A stretch of DNA of 64,000 nucleotides from the NCBI RefSeq assembly GCF_901000735.1, contig NC_081545.1:36201634-36265633 (forward strand), in the 5' to 3' direction. The notes below the pieces were generated by a model that made no database searches, was not told the DNA's origin, and saw nothing but the letters and a program-made list of their open reading frames with translations. Origin of the DNA: Corylus avellana. Its lineage: Eukaryota > Streptophyta > Magnoliopsida > Fagales > Betulaceae. Shown here in pieces: positions 23,712 through 36,800 of this stretch. Every line of letters begins with the position of its first letter. The stretch's first letter is position 1. The translations under genes were made by a program, and so were the position numbers.

Positions 23712-26165
23712 TCACCAATAGTCCTCACAGGAGCAAAACCCCCCTCTAAAATGATGGAACCTGCTTGAATCCCTGACTGTAATCTCCCTTGCAACAATCT
23801 TTGAAATCAGCTTGATTGCAGCATGACAGTCTGTACAAGCTCGTAGATTCTTCATCACCAGTATGGGCGACCCTTCTGGTGTGCTGATCAGAGCAAATGC
23901 AATTGCTAAGCGTTCACTGTGGCTTTTGAGAGACTCTATTTTGATCTCCTCATCCACATTGTGGAGTACACAGCTTGTGTCAGGCTTGTATCCTTCCTTC
24001 TCCATCTGCTTCACCAGCATATCAATCTTTCTCATGATCTCCCCCATCTGTGGGTGGGACTTGTCATTCGCTGAGAATACATGAATCTTATGTTTGATTT
24101 CAACCCAGCTATAAGCAGGGGCCTTTTTAACTCCTCGCTCCCTCATTGCCTTCTTCACCATCCCAACACTATCCCACTGACCTGCTGCTGCATAGATATT
24201 GGACATGTTAACATAAGGAGCAGCATCCTTGAGGTCTGCCATATTGAAAAGTTGGGCTGCTGCTTTCTTAGCCAATTCTTGATTTTTATGAATTCTACAA
24301 GAATTAAGAACTGATGACCACATAATCTCATCAGGCTCGAATGGCATTTCCGCCATCAACTTCTCCGCTTCATCAAACTGTCCACTCCGACACAACACAT
24401 CAACTATTGACGCATAGTGTAATCCTCTGGGAGCAAGTTTGTAAACTTGAGTCATGGATTTGAAGTATTGTAATGCTTCATCAACGAGCCCACAGTGGCT
24501 GCAAGCAGTTAAGACACTCAGGAAGCTAACGGAATCCGGTTGGAAACCTGACTGGATCATCTGATCAAATGACTTAAGAGTGCCTTCACCATCTCCATTT
24601 TGTGCGTAAGCTGAGATCAGGGCATTCCAAGTGACTGGGTTCCTATCAGGCATTTCTTGGAAACTTTGAAGTGCATCTTTTAAGGAACCGCTTTTGGCAT
24701 ACATATCTACGACTGCACTTCCACAATATACATTTGATAGAAATCCTGATCTAACTACAAATGAGTGTAACTGTTTCCCTAGTGAGAGTGAAGCTAAATT
24801 TGCTGAAGCACTCAAGATGCTTGCAAAAGTGGCCTGGTCAGCACTTACATTGTTTCTATGCATCTCATTGAACAGTTTTAGGCCTTCTTCATGTAGTCCC
24901 TTCTGAACATAACCTGAGATCATGGCAGTCCATGGAACTGTGCTTTTGTGGGCTAAATTTGCAAATATCTTTTTGGCTTCCTCAAATCTATCACATTTGG
25001 CATACATGTCAACTAAAGAATTTCCAACCTGAACTTCTGAATCTGCTGTTAACACAATAGTCTGGGAATGAATTTGTCGACCCATTTCCAAGTCCGAAGT
25101 ATTGGCTGCTATGCTCAACAAGGTTGCAAAAGGGAATTGCCTCCGATCAAATCGAGTAAACTGTAATTCCCGGAAAAGACCAAGAGACTCTTTCGGTTGC
25201 CCATCCCATGCATAACTGGTGATGATTACATTGTATGAAACACAATCCAACTCTGGCATCTCGTCAAAGAGTTTCCTTGCCTCAAGCACACGACCATGCT
25301 TCGAGTAGAAATCAAGCAAAGCATTCCCCACAAACACATTCCAAACATTGTTGGTCTTCACCACAAAAGCATGAACTTGCTGCCCAAGTACTATGTCGTC
25401 TAACCCAATAACCGCACATAGAACCGCGGCAAAAGTAAAATCTGAAGGCTTGAAGCCAAAATGTTGCATCTCCATAAAGAGCTTTATTGCGTCTTCATTC
25501 AACCCATCTCTTGAGAACCCTGTTATCAATGCATTCAAAGTGACAGAATCTCTCTCAGACATTTCCTGAAAGAGTTGACAAGCAAAATCTAAGCGATATA
25601 TTTTGCAGTAAGCATCAACCAAGGAATTGCAAACCATGAGAGTCGAACCATGTCCCCATTTGATGATTTGGGCATGAACTTGAACTACTTCATTTGCGGT
25701 CTCCGAGTCGCTACATCCGGATAGGAGAGTAGCAAAGGTCACATAATCCGGCTCCGTCCCCCACCTACACATCTCAGAAAAAATCTTAAATGCTTCTCGA
25801 AATTGATTACACTTCGAGTATCCACCAATTAAGATTGTCCATGTCACTGCTGTACGTTCAACCATTCCATCAAACAACTCTCTAGCATAAGAAAGGTTGC
25901 CTGATTTCACATAACCTGAAATCATCATGTTTGTTGAGAATGTATTTTTATGAGGCATTTGATCAAACACCTCACGCGCTTGGGACAATTCACCTCTTTC
26001 TAGAATATTCTTGACCAGGAAATTAGAACGGCATGTTTCCGGATTGAAACCCGTCTTAATAATACGGGCATCGATAAAATTTTCAACATTTACAGGCGGA
26101 TTTGGAGGTGGACACACTCTTAAAGAAGCAAGGGCTTGAAGTGCGTTTGTTCTATATGGTTTCAT
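23712..26165 (-). CDS. PLS-class pentatricopeptide repeat protein with E/E+ and DYW domains
   Basis: This is a single-exon frame of 817 residues. It has a long chain of P, L and S repeats from about residue 45 to 620, for example [40 protein letters not shown] and [14 protein letters not shown]. An E/E+ region follows ([20 protein letters not shown] ... [18 protein letters not shown]) and then a complete DYW deaminase domain. The deaminase zinc site is intact: H749-S-E751 and C777-T-D-C780, with C811-S-C813 and a terminal DYW. Such proteins bind organellar RNA and carry out C-to-U editing. The target transcript and organelle cannot be read from sequence. The closest name I recall is the At2g01510 type, held with low confidence. 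Confidence 0.93.
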   Translation of the reverse strand: MKPYRTNALQALASLRVCPPPNPPVNVENFIDARIIKTGFNPETCRSNFLVKNILERGELSQAREVFDQMPHKNTFSTNMMISGYVKSGNLSYARELFDGMVERTAVTWTILIGGYSKCNQFREAFKIFSEMCRWGTEPDYVTFATLLSGCSDSETANEVVQVHAQIIKWGHGSTLMVCNSLVDAYCKIYRLDFACQLFQEMSERDSVTLNALITGFSRDGLNEDAIKLFMEMQHFGFKPSDFTFAAVLCAVIGLDDIVLGQQVHAFVVKTNNVWNVFVGNALLDFYSKHGRVLEARKLFDEMPELDCVSYNVIITSYAWDGQPKESLGLFRELQFTRFDRRQFPFATLLSIAANTSDLEMGRQIHSQTIVLTADSEVQVGNSLVDMYAKCDRFEEAKKIFANLAHKSTVPWTAMISGYVQKGLHEEGLKLFNEMHRNNVSADQATFASILSASANLASLSLGKQLHSFVVRSGFLSNVYCGSAVVDMYAKSGSLKDALQSFQEMPDRNPVTWNALISAYAQNGDGEGTLKSFDQMIQSGFQPDSVSFLSVLTACSHCGLVDEALQYFKSMTQVYKLAPRGLHYASIVDVLCRSGQFDEAEKLMAEMPFEPDEIMWSSVLNSCRIHKNQELAKKAAAQLFNMADLKDAAPYVNMSNIYAAAGQWDSVGMVKKAMRERGVKKAPAYSWVEIKHKIHVFSANDKSHPQMGEIMRKIDMLVKQMEKEGYKPDTSCVLHNVDEEIKIESLKSHSERLAIAFALISTPEGSPILVMKNLRACTDCHAAIKLISKIVAREITVRDSSRFHHFRGGFCSCEDYW

Positions 26166-27043
26166 AGAAAGAAGTTTAAGCTAGACCACCAGACCCCCGC
26201 GAAGGAACCCGACCCAATTCTCGGGCCTAGTATGTAGTCCCCTATCAAGCGGGGCCTGGTGGTTGGGTCTTCTTCTAGAAGCAACCAAAACCACCCGACC
26301 AACAGAGATGGGTCTTCTTGTTCTCAAAATCAGGCGGTTCTGTTTTCGAGGGGTTTGCGGTGTTGGGGATATTAATGATATGTTTTTAAGGGAAACGTAT
26401 TTGTTATTGGACGGCTTTTTGTCCCAAAAAAAAAAAGAAAAAAAAAGTAGAGAATTATATGGATTAATTTTACATTTTTTCCTAATTTTTGTAAGAAGAG
26501 AGATATATACAGAGAGTTGCTGAGTGGATAAAGTAGGTTCATTGGTTGGATATGTTTTTTCCTTTCACTTAATTCATCATTAGACACCTCACACGAGTCT
26601 TGTTTTTTTGCTTACCATTCTCCAGCTGCGTGAATCAAAGACTACTGTAATATGAGTTTATTCCAAATCTCGGCTTAATATATTTAAGTCGGCGGTGTTA
26701 TAGTTAAATCGCTGAGAAATAAAAGCCACTTTCTACTTTCTAGGCCTATGGCAATTGGCAAGTCCACAACTTGTTGAGAAGAAGCATTTACTGGGGACTT
26801 CAATCCTGAAAACTTCCCCCACACAATCTCTATGAGGACAAGTTGTTCTTGCCACATCAAAGCGATTTGATCATATTTTCCCTTTGAAATTGTTGGAACA
26901 AAGAGTCTGTAGAGTAATATAGCTTTGAGTTTAAGTATATTATTGAGGAATTTATGCAGTTACACAGCGCAAGTAGAAGCATATATATTCAAATCTACAA
27001 GTTGATCAGAAGATCCTTCTATATTTCTAAACAAAGCTTTCCT
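26166..27043. other. Spacer between the PPR gene and LIR1
   Basis: This contains the PPR promoter or leader, with the inverted repeat listed separately, and the LIR1 3' untranslated region. The small open frames here show no protein family. Confidence 0.6.
26185..26264. repeat. GC-rich inverted repeat upstream of the PPR gene
   Basis: ACCACCAGACCCCCGC (26185-26200) and GCGGGGCCTGGTGGTT (26249-26264) are near reverse complements. Between them, CCCGACCCAATTCTCGGG forms a second small stem. It sits 20-100 bp before the PPR start codon, in a locally GC-rich patch unlike the surrounding AT-rich DNA. Confidence 0.65.
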
Positions 27044-27784
27044 CTAGTAGACTCCATTCTGATACTCGGGGTCGCAGAATTCTCCTCCAAGATCATCACA
27101 AGCCTCGCCTTGGAAAACCCTGCAAAACATAGATACAATTAGTACATAAGTCAAGCCATTGCAGTTGGCATGAATCCTACATTTGGTCTTGAAATATTAT
27201 ATTACGTCTTTGCATCATTGTACTCGAGATATTCTCTCTCAACATTCTCAGAAGCATTTCTTTCTGTGCCGTTTCTGGGCTCTGGTTGGATCCTTACTTC
27301 AGGGTATATGTCTGCCAAGCAGGCATCCCCACCTACAGTTTCGCAGGCTTCTGCAGGAAATACACTGAAGAAAAGAAAAGGAGTTGGATATCATCATCTC
27401 TACATGTGACACTGACATCAAACACTAAACTAACTGAGATCAACAACTTTCAACTACTAAGCAGGAAACTACACTATTGATTTCTCACATTTTGCTTGTA
27501 ATAGACTGAAAAAAGTTTTTTTTTTTTTTTTTTTTCCAAAGCTGGAGAGGGGGAAGATTGAAAAAAGTTAGATGAAAGGTGATAAGAACTTACGAGGTTG
27601 CAGAACTGTAATCAACTGTGGTAGTATCATGGGGCACGGGCCGGCCAACGGCAGTTGCTTTGATTGGGGTAAAGCGGGCAGCAAGTGAGCCGGTTAACCT
27701 GGGAGGAAAACTGGTGAGTGGGGTAAAGTTCTTGGAGGGTGTCAAAGGGAGAAGAGCCGGAGCAATGCTTAGAGCTGCCTGCAT
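27044..27784 (-). CDS. LIR1: Light-regulated protein LIR1, chloroplastic
   Basis: Three exons read on the minus strand, 27594-27784, 27206-27364 and 27044-27119, encode 141 residues; rice LIR1 has about 128. Borders are GT-AG. The first 45 or so residues are rich in Ala, Ser, Pro and Thr and lack acidic residues, as in a plastid transit peptide. Two cysteine-containing repeats follow: VFPAEACETVGGDACLADIY and VFQGEACDDLGGEFCDPEY, each starting right after an intron. In rice and Arabidopsis LIR1 binds ferredoxin-NADP reductase and promotes its attachment to the thylakoid through TIC62 and TROL. Its transcript is controlled by light and the clock. Intron 1 carries a small retroposon, and GATAAG motifs lie upstream. 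Confidence 0.93.
27507..27569 (-). mobile_element. Short retroposon insertion in LIR1 intron 1
   Basis: TGAAAAAAGTT occurs at 27507-27517 and 27559-27569. The 41 bp between them read on the minus strand as ATCTTCCCCCTCTCCAGCTT, TGG and about 18 A. This is a strongly 5'-truncated retroposon with an 11-bp target duplication, inserted in the same direction as LIR1. Confidence 0.7.
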
Positions 27785-27841
27785 TTTGAGGGGTGTGATG
27801 TAATATGGGCTTGAATTTGAAGCGTCGCAAGGGACTAAGTT

Positions 27842-27950
27842 CTACATATAAAGGATATGTTGGCCTCCACGGTGCAAGATTCTTGCGACTTCGGATAAGG
27901 TTACTTCACTTGGTTCACTTTGGGACCATCTAAGAAAAGATATGGATAAG
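27842..27950 (-). promoter_or_regulatory. LIR1 upstream region with two I-box (GATAAG) motifs
   Basis: GGATAAGG at 27893-27900 and GGATAAG at 27944-27950 match the I-box core found in light-regulated plant promoters. A TATA-like CTTTATATG (minus strand) lies about 60 bp upstream of the LIR1 ATG. The match to known LIR1 light regulation is suggestive, not proof. Confidence 0.45.
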
Positions 27951-29096
27951 CTTTAGCCTGTTCACATGAATCACATCATGTTGGAGATATTTGTTGATCT
28001 CTTGGACTTTTTCTATGATCATGGAAAATATCTTACTTGTCTTGCCTAGTCTATGCACATGTAATGTAATGTAATTTTCATGATGACATTGTCACATTTG
28101 TTTTGTGTGTTTTTATTTTTTATTTTTTTGTCAACCTTTCCTTTTCCCGGAGTTGAATAGGACAAAAAAAAATCACAGATAAGATAAACATCATTATAAT
28201 TAGTCGTTTGAATTGCATACAATTTGAGTAATTCTATAGAGAGGAGGTTGCATGGTTTACCTGCCCAAGCAAGTGGCCCCGCACTCCGAGCTGCATGAAA
28301 CAAATGAGCCATGCAGCCCCATCTCTTGTAAGACTGTCCTAATTGCATGCAATTTGATCAACCCAATTATAAGGGATCTTGATCCTAGATATTGAGATCT
28401 AAAACTAACTGCCAAGAGCGTCTTGAAAGGAAAAAACGTATGCAAAGTTATATCTAACCTCTGAAATGATTTGGCCTATGCCAATATTCAGAGAGTGATT
28501 AAATCCATTTCATGGCTGAAAATATTTGTGCGAGAGGCATCATTACACCAAAATAAGCACGTTTACAAAGCAAGATACAAAGTACTAGCTTGAGATAGCC
28601 ACCATAATAAGAAAAGAATACAAGTTTCAGAGACAACAATAATGATCAACCAACCCGTGTCATAATTTCTTTTTTTTTTTTTTTTGACATACTACTATAC
28701 CTTCTACCAGACAAATTTCTACCTGTAGTGACATGTATTTAAGCCCAACTGAAAGAGCAAACCGAAAACCTATAATCACATCTGTCTCTTCATAAACTCA
28801 ACTCTTAAAATCCATACAGGAATCTCCATGAGGTAAGAAGCATCCAATCAGTGAAACGGCACATAATGTCCATCTCATTTGCAAGAGCAGGAGCTGAGAT
28901 CCCACATTGCCACTGCTGCCGATAACATTTGTCGAGAGTAAATGATAGATGCATTCAAAGGTGTGATTAAAGCAAGTCATGAGAAAACTGTAAGTTAACC
29001 CAATCCTTGTCCAAGAATATTGGGGTACCCAGTTAGGCCTTGCTCTCGACCAACCGACGTGCATGACTACAAAGAATGACCAATAGAAGGCAGCGA
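27951..29096. other. Spacer between LIR1 and the sialyltransferase-like gene
   Basis: This is LIR1 upstream DNA, a poly-T run near 28670, and the likely 3' untranslated region of the sialyltransferase-like gene (about 28740-29096). Related ATTGCAT(A/G)CAATTTGA words occur near 28213 and 28345. No gene is supported. Confidence 0.55.
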
Positions 29097-32000
29097 TTAT
29101 ACCTCAGATTTTAAAGAATGCCTCACACATACTAGATCATCCAGTTTATTGCCATCCATTTTGTATAAGGAGACACCTTGCATTTGTATATATTGATCCT
29201 GGGCTTCCTTCCTTAAACTCTCAAAAGGCATGACTTCCCATTTACTGTAATTTGAATATTTCCTGACATCACTCATGTCTGGAGATCCTGAGACACTTCC
29301 ATTGCTGTCAGGGTCCACGTTGCCCCACACCTTACAACTACCAAACTGACTCAAATCATCCACCTGACCAGCTTGACTCCTCTTTAAACGCAAGGCCGCA
29401 GCGTGAGCCCTGCTTATCATATCTCGACTAGGCACATCTGACCAGTCTTGCTTCCTCCTGGATCTCATGGGAGAATGGATCCTAATAACCTGACAGTCAT
29501 AAACCCTAGTCACTTGGAGATAATAATTGGTGCGTCTGGGCTTGTTCTTTCAGAGGGGAAAGGGAAAGAAAGAAGTAAAAGGAGAAAGGGAGAGTATATC
29601 CTTACACCAAGGCATTCTAGAAGCTGGTAGTATGCTCTCCCTTGAAGTGGGTTGTGCCCCTTCCTAGGTGTAGAGAAGTACCGCGTCCTATCAGAAAGAT
29701 TATGAAATATATGAGCAAAAGTGAAAGGATAGCAACATACGGGATTGCAAGTAGATAAGGAAACCTGCAGCTCATGAGATCCTGATATGTTCAAAGGAAT
29801 CAATGTAGCCAGAATAAAAGGCAATGGCCAAAAACAATAACAATAAGTTGAGATACTGATGCAAACACCAAGAAAATAAGCAGGTTTTCAATTGATGATG
29901 AACACAGAAAATCGGAATTGAGCTGACCATTCAGTATAACCAGGATCAACAGTAAAACCATATATGTTAACAATGTCACACATGGAGAGGGCTAGTTCTA
30001 TAGATTTCATTCCAGTTCCTTTGGCACCTCGACGCAGCACAATACCTTGGAAGAGATAAACAGGATTTGGAATACTCTGCAACAAAAGCAATCCAAAATG
30101 TTAACAGCGTCTTTAAAGGAGACTTCCAATTAGTGGTTCAGTGTGTAACAAGTGTCCAACAACACCAAAACAAGAACTATGACAATGTAACATGTCAAGG
30201 AACTTTATGGAAACAAAATAGTACACACTTTCATCCCAGCAGTTAGGTATTTAGCATAGCAAACTGAAAGAATGTTCTAGCACAGAGGTAGCACAGGTTA
30301 CACAAATTACAAAACACAGAAGCGTAATTCGATCATGCACTCATCTAATCAATGACTCATGGCCTCTTTCTTCGGGTATGCTATAAGTATAGCCAATGTT
30401 AAATCTTACTAGCTTATACACATATAGCACTGAACCACCTCCAAGAGATTAAGGAATGTAACAGCCTTCTGAGAGAAAATTTTCACCTTAATCATTGCAT
30501 TGAAGTCTCTGTGCGTCACGCTTTTAATTATAAGTACCTCACTAGCTGCAGGAGAAAACATTTGTAAGTCACGATACTCTGAGTCATGCACCAACAGACT
30601 TCAGTAACTTTACTAAATAGGGAACCAAAATTAAAGACATATAATATATGACTTGTAGATTTGCAGTGAAAAGATTGAGCAATGATAAGAGATTTTCTGT
30701 AGAAGTTGGATGAAGGATAGTCGGAGCTAAGAATCTAGATATTCAAATATATCATAATACATTAATAACCAGCTACAAACAATAACAATGGACAAGACGA
30801 CACGACAGACTACCATGCCAATGTCGTAAGGCAAGTGCAACACAGCTCTTGTTCCCAAAACATGTTAGAAATAAGAAAGAAAAATAAAGGAGAAATTGCA
30901 CTGCATAGCATTATTTGTTACGCAACATATAAAAAATTAACTTACTAGATCCATTTAAAATGGGAACCATGTTGCGTGCAGCACCCCTCACTACAAGTCG
31001 GAAATCCCTCTTCAAACCAACATACTTGGCATATTTCTATACAACATAAAAAACAAGATGAGTAATCTCAAAAACAACTTAAGTGCGACTATCACCTACA
31101 TTATTATGCTCAAAATCATTTTGGTGACACTGAAAAAAGGAAAGGAGGAAGTATCATAATTGGTGCTCATTGGTGACTCAGACATACCTATGAAAGGATA
31201 AGTGAGTAATAGATACTATGTATAGCAAAGTGCTTTCTGAAAAGAAACAAAAAAATGATCCATTTTATCCAAAATCGTTATTTGTTTCTGTCGCGCTAAC
31301 AGACTCAGCCTTGCCAAGTAACCACCTAATAAAATATGACTAGAATGTGAGCAGAAACCTCACATCCATTGATGAGAGGAAAAAAAATCACCTCGTTAAC
31401 AGGAGCCTCATTGTCCCGTATAACAGCATCATGACCATCAATCTCTTTCCCAAACTGTGTCTTTAAGAGATCTCCTGAGTTTCCAACAACTGCACATGTG
31501 CGGAACTGCCGGGGATGGAAAGGGGGTTTTGCTGGTAAAATCATATTGAGGTGTTCCTCACATAGGGTGCGATTATAACATTTATCTGCTCCCCTGCAAC
31601 CAAGGAAACAAAGGCATTAAAAAGACTTGATATTCTGACAAACTAAATAAGAAATGACACAAATAAACCAGAACATGTGATTGTTCAGAACCATACAATT
31701 GTGCTATCCTTTTCGCTGCATAGTCTAGCCACCCATCAGGCCGAGCATCTAGATACTCTCTTGTCAACACCGTAGTCATGTTACGATACTGTATCCCAAA
31801 ATCATCAGTACCTATACTCTCCTCAACAAAATAATTACCTAGATAAATAGGGATAATATCTGACCTGTTCCCACAATAGAATCGCCTCACAAACATCATA
31901 TGTGTACTCCAAGGGCTCATATACCTTAAACTGTGCATTGTACTGCAATTATTATAACTAAAACTATCAGCACTCAGCTGCTTATAGCAAAATGCTTCAT

Positions 32001-32899
32001 AAAGAGTGCAAGCAAGAGAGAGACAGACCCAGGTGCTGTTGGTGCCTTCGGGGAATTTAAGAATCAATTTGCAGTGGTCGATAACGTGTGCAGTGAGTCC
32101 AAGCCCCTTGTTTGCCTACAACCAATTCCAAGCTTAGTACAGAATTAACATATATGGGCATAAAACATACAGAAATAACTAAAATAATAAAAAATTGCAC
32201 TTCTTTCCTCAAAATTTTTGATTTCACCCGGTAATTCTTTTATCAAATCAGTAGGCATAAAACAAAATATAAACACAAGAAAGTAATAAGCCAACTCCGC
32301 TCCAGATCAAAATATATCAAGTTCTCATACGAATCATACTCAACTTGGCCAGTTGAAACTGAGACAATCCGACTACACCAAAAACATGAACTTTACTTGC
32401 CTAAATCTAATCGATCAGCTATAGTTTATACGACAAGGTAGTTCATAAAAAGAAACCCATGTATCAAAATAGAAGATACAAACAGATGAGAGCATACTTA
32501 AGCACGGCTAGTTAAACCCCAAAAGGAATCAGTAACAAAATGGAAACTTCTAAAGAAAAATGTGGGAAGGAAATGATGCCCACCACGCATTGCTGAATAC
32601 CGGACTGAAATTCTGATAAAACCCGAACTTCTTCTCTGTTGAGATCTGATTTCTGATCACCTGGAAAATCACATTACCAATTTCGGAAAATTAACAAAAG
32701 AAGAAGAAGAAAGAAATAGAAAATGTCCAAGCTTGGGATTGCAGAGTAAACGTGATGAAAAGTGAGAAAAACCTGTGAAGAAAGAGGATTGGATTGCAAA
32801 AACGAGAAGAGAGAAAATAACAGCAGCGCACACCAGATGGAGAAGTGTCGGTCGTCTGTTGTTGCCGTTGTTCGAGGATGATGCCTTGTGGGCTCTCAT
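29097..32899 (-). CDS. Sialyltransferase-like protein (GT29 family, SIA1/MGP2-type)
   Basis: Eleven exons on the minus strand encode 478 residues: 32773-32899, 32584-32660, 32029-32115, 31865-31942, 31697-31788, 31392-31593, 30946-31036, 30487-30545, 29928-30076, 29606-29687 and 29097-29489. All introns are GT-AG and the phases agree. The start at 32899 gives MRAHKASSS and then one hydrophobic segment ([18 protein letters not shown]), a type II Golgi membrane anchor; an in-frame ATG nine codons earlier is possible. A sialyl motif L-like block ([20 protein letters not shown], from about residue 187) and a motif S-like block ([20 protein letters not shown]) are clear. Plants are not known to make sialic acid in quantity, so the real substrate is uncertain. 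Arabidopsis MGP2 is needed for pollen function. The C-terminus has a long basic, Ser-rich extension. Confidence 0.92.
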
Positions 32900-33818
32900 C
32901 GAGAATAACCAGAAACGCGCGCACACTCAATGGAGGGAGGGAGGGCGTGTGAGAGAGAGAGATTATTTAGCAATGAGAATCTAGCAAGAGGCTTTCTTTT
33001 TTCTGTTTTCGGCAAGATGCAAACGACGCCGTCATTTTTATGTGCTAGCCTCGCTCGCTCTCTCTCTCTCTCTCTCTCAGTTTTCTTTTTCTTAATCTCC
33101 ATTTATATCAAAAAGTTAAATTACTAAAAAAAATAAAAAAAAATTTTATTTTTTAATATATACTGAAATTTTCAGCTTATTAAAAATAGGATACCTCCTC
33201 GGATATTGGGACACTTGTTTCAACCTTGGCAAAGATAAGAAGGAAAAACCGCTTCAATAATCGGCTACTCAAAAGTTATGTAATTCTATTATTTGGATTG
33301 AAATAAAAAATTTAGAAATATACGAAATGAGTAAAACTTAAAAAGCAACAAAATTTAATAACCGATAATAAAATTATTCCCAATCGTCAGTTGCCTGAAA
33401 AATTCTAGGCAATTTGAGGGTGAGAGAAGTTTCTCATTGGTTTCCTTGCCCTTCCTTCATACACCTCGCATAGAAACATGTGCTTAGGTCGATGTCCATG
33501 AGATAAAGAGTGTCTATCATGAGTTTCGAATGTTGTACTTACAACGTAAACTGCATCAGATTTGGCCTTATGTGCTCCTACGTTAAGTTGCTTTAATTAA
33601 TTTTTGTCCAATTATATTGGGGTTGCAGGGAACGACTGTACTTTTCGGATCAAACATAGCACCTTTCTTTAAGCAATATACGAGTGCTGGAAATTACAAG
33701 GTATAGGATTCAATACTCCTTTCGATAATATCCTTTTGACATCAAAGGTTAACCAAGGGTCATAAACAGAACCATTTTTACTAACAAAAAGAAGTTTTCA
33801 GAGTCTGCATCTAAGTAA
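32900..33818. other. Spacer between the sialyltransferase-like gene and RNF10
   Basis: This is the promoter and leader of the sialyltransferase-like gene, including (CT)n at 33058-33079, followed by AT-rich DNA and the RNF10 3' untranslated region. No further gene is seen. Confidence 0.6.
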
Positions 33819-36800
33819 TCAATAGCGCCGACCTCCTGCCGTCGACAAAAGCACTCGACTCGGTTTCTTCCCCTTCTTCCCCACCTCATTCATCTTGGGT
33901 GCATCCAAGGTTTCAACAGATTTTGCTCTGGACATTATGTTAGCAAATGAAGGCGTCCCTGCAGTCTTCAATCCTACAAGACAAAACGCTTCGCAAATCA
34001 GAGCACGGAACATGTTCCAGAAACAGATTTCTAACAGCACAACTAGAAAATACAAGAAGCTAGTTTATTATTATACCAATGATCCATCCTTTCAACTAGA
34101 TAAGTTATGAAGACAAGTGATTGCATAACTTTCAAATCTCAAGCATAAGCACATCCTAGTTGCATTAGGGAAAATACCATTTATACCAGAAGGATTAGCT
34201 GTCACTCCATTGTCCAGCACAGAATTGGGTTCTTGAATTTTCAAAGATGGAGAATCGTGCGCAGCAGCAAAACCAAGCCTTGTAACATTTGAGAACAGTT
34301 TCCTCTCCCCAACAAGTGGAGGGCTCGATGATGTCACGGATGAACTTCCCAAAGCTATACAAGGTGAAGATGAGAATAATAAAGAAGTGAACAATTGAAT
34401 ATTATGTACACTGCACTCATAGAGGGGGAAAAAGTAATGCTGCAGCTTAACACAGCCACCAGGAACCCCAGTTGAAATTTACATCCACAAAGCACAAACT
34501 TTCTAATTTGTGGGAAGGTCATGAAGATGGACATTAACATACCAATCTTGCAAGATTTTCCTATAGAACCAGTAGGAAAAATATGCTTTCAGGCAAGATA
34601 GAGTTTCAGATTCCCAGGGAAAAAAAATGTTTACAGAAACTTATAGTAAACCCCAAAATTTGTGTAATTCTTTAAAGAAAAAATATTCACTCTTTTCATC
34701 ACCCGTAGTATAGTCTGCATATTTTCTAACCAACAATTAACCAGATTACCTTCAAAGTCATCCATGGAAAATGTGGGCGAGTCATCATGAGAGGACTGTC
34801 CAAAACTGGGAATTATGGACATGGTATATGCATCGGCAACTTCAGACTTAACTTTCTCCTTTCGTTCCTAGAAATGCAACAATATATAATTTTAAAAGCA
34901 TGGACCAAGTCATGTTAAACTGCTAAAAATTTCTTGAAAGATAAACTAAACCAACAACACAACAATGCTACAGATTTTCTCTCAAGGTTTCATGTGTGCA
35001 CAAGAAAGAGGCAAGCACAACACAGTAGAGATTGAGAACAAAGATACCAAATCCTTGCACCATCATAAACTACAAGGTGCATGAAAACTAAATATGCTGT
35101 CCTAAATTCCAGAGATGACCCTAAAATAACGGAACAACACACTTGTGAGGTTTCCTTTGATAAATTGACCACCTATACGTTTTACATTGACCTACACTAA
35201 GCTCCTTACCTTATGACTTTTCATGTTAAAAAAATTAATATATCTAGAATATTAGCAGGGTAAATGGCTGTATAATGGAAATGTATTCATTTAGTCTAGC
35301 ATAGAATAAAAAAGAGTTTGATTAAGTACAAAAAACATAAGCATGACACAGAAAAAGATATAAAACCTTCTTGGCAAGTTGTTTCCTCTGCTTTTCACGC
35401 TTCTTTATTTCATCCATGAATGGGTACAGTGCATCTGGAGGTAGCATCTCACTCAGATCAATTTCACAAAGCTGGGAGAAGAAAAAAAAAAAAGAGAGAG
35501 AAAAGAAAAGAAATAAGGTGGCTAACAACAGAAATAAGCAAATAAAATGAATATTTAAAATAATAATAATAAAAAGGTACCTGAAATGTTGTTGTTAAGG
35601 AAAAATGACTTAGGTACCGATAGCGCCTCCTAATGGCCTCTGACTGAGTGACCGTCTCCAACTGTAAAATCCTTCCACTTATTCTGCAATTAAAAACTTG
35701 AGTCAAAAAGCCACCTATATAGACAAAAGTAAGCAAAAATAGTTTAGACTTCAGCGACATCATATTGTAATTTCTAACTATTTTCAGCTTAATATGCCCA
35801 TGAAGAAATCCTTACAAATTGCTTTCCTATGTAGTATACCAGTTTGTTGTATTTCATCGTGAGCTCCATCAAGGACAGTGGGACAGATACTTTATAGGTC
35901 CGTATACAACAATAGGAGTTTTAAATTAAGGGTCGATAGAATACAATAGGACCTCACTTTGCAAATGCAAATAAAACTACAAAATTTCATTTAGTGCTTC
36001 TTTCCAAACACACTTTCTATTTTATTTTATTTTTCTCTTTGGGTGATTTTTGTGGGTTTTTTTTTTTTTTTTTTTNNNNNNNNNNNNNNNNNNNNAAAAA
36101 AAAAAAAAAAAAAAAAAAAAAAGGAGAAAAGAAAAGAAATAAGGTGGCTAACAATAGAAATAAGCAAATAAAATGAATATTTAAAATAATAATAATAATA
36201 AAAAGGTACCTGAAATGTTGTTGTTAAGGAAAAATGACTTAGGTACCGATAGCGCCTCCTAATGGCCTCTGACTGAGTGACCGTCTCCAACTGTAAAATC
36301 CTTCCACTTATTCTGCAATTAAAAACTTGAGTCAAAAAGCCACCTATATAGACAAAAGTAAGCAAAAATAGTTTAGACTTCAGCGACATCATATTGTAAT
36401 TTCTAACTATTTTCAGCTTAATATGCCCATGAAGAAATCCTTACAAATTGCTTTCCTATGTAGTATACCAGTTTGTTGTATTTCATCGTGAGCTCCATCA
36501 AGGACAGTGGGACAGATACTTTATAGGTCCGTATACAACAATAGGAGTTTTAAATTAAGGGTCAATAGAATACAATAGGACCTCACTTTGCAAATGCAAA
36601 TAAAACTACAAAATTTCATTTAGTGCTTCTTTCCAAACACACTTTCTATTTTATTTTATTTTTCTCTTTGGGTGATTTTAGTGGGTTTTTTTTTTTTTTG
36701 GGGGGGGGGGGGGGGGTGAGGTGGGGTTGTGTGGAGGATTCGAAAAACTCTTGATAATATTTTAAAACTAATTTCCAAACGCTCACGCTCCTAATCATAT

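Noticed and set aside
36027..36392. Open frame spanning the 20-N gap
   Set aside because: It reads through N and homopolymers and only overlaps the duplicated RNF10 exon 5 in its own frame; it is not a separate gene.
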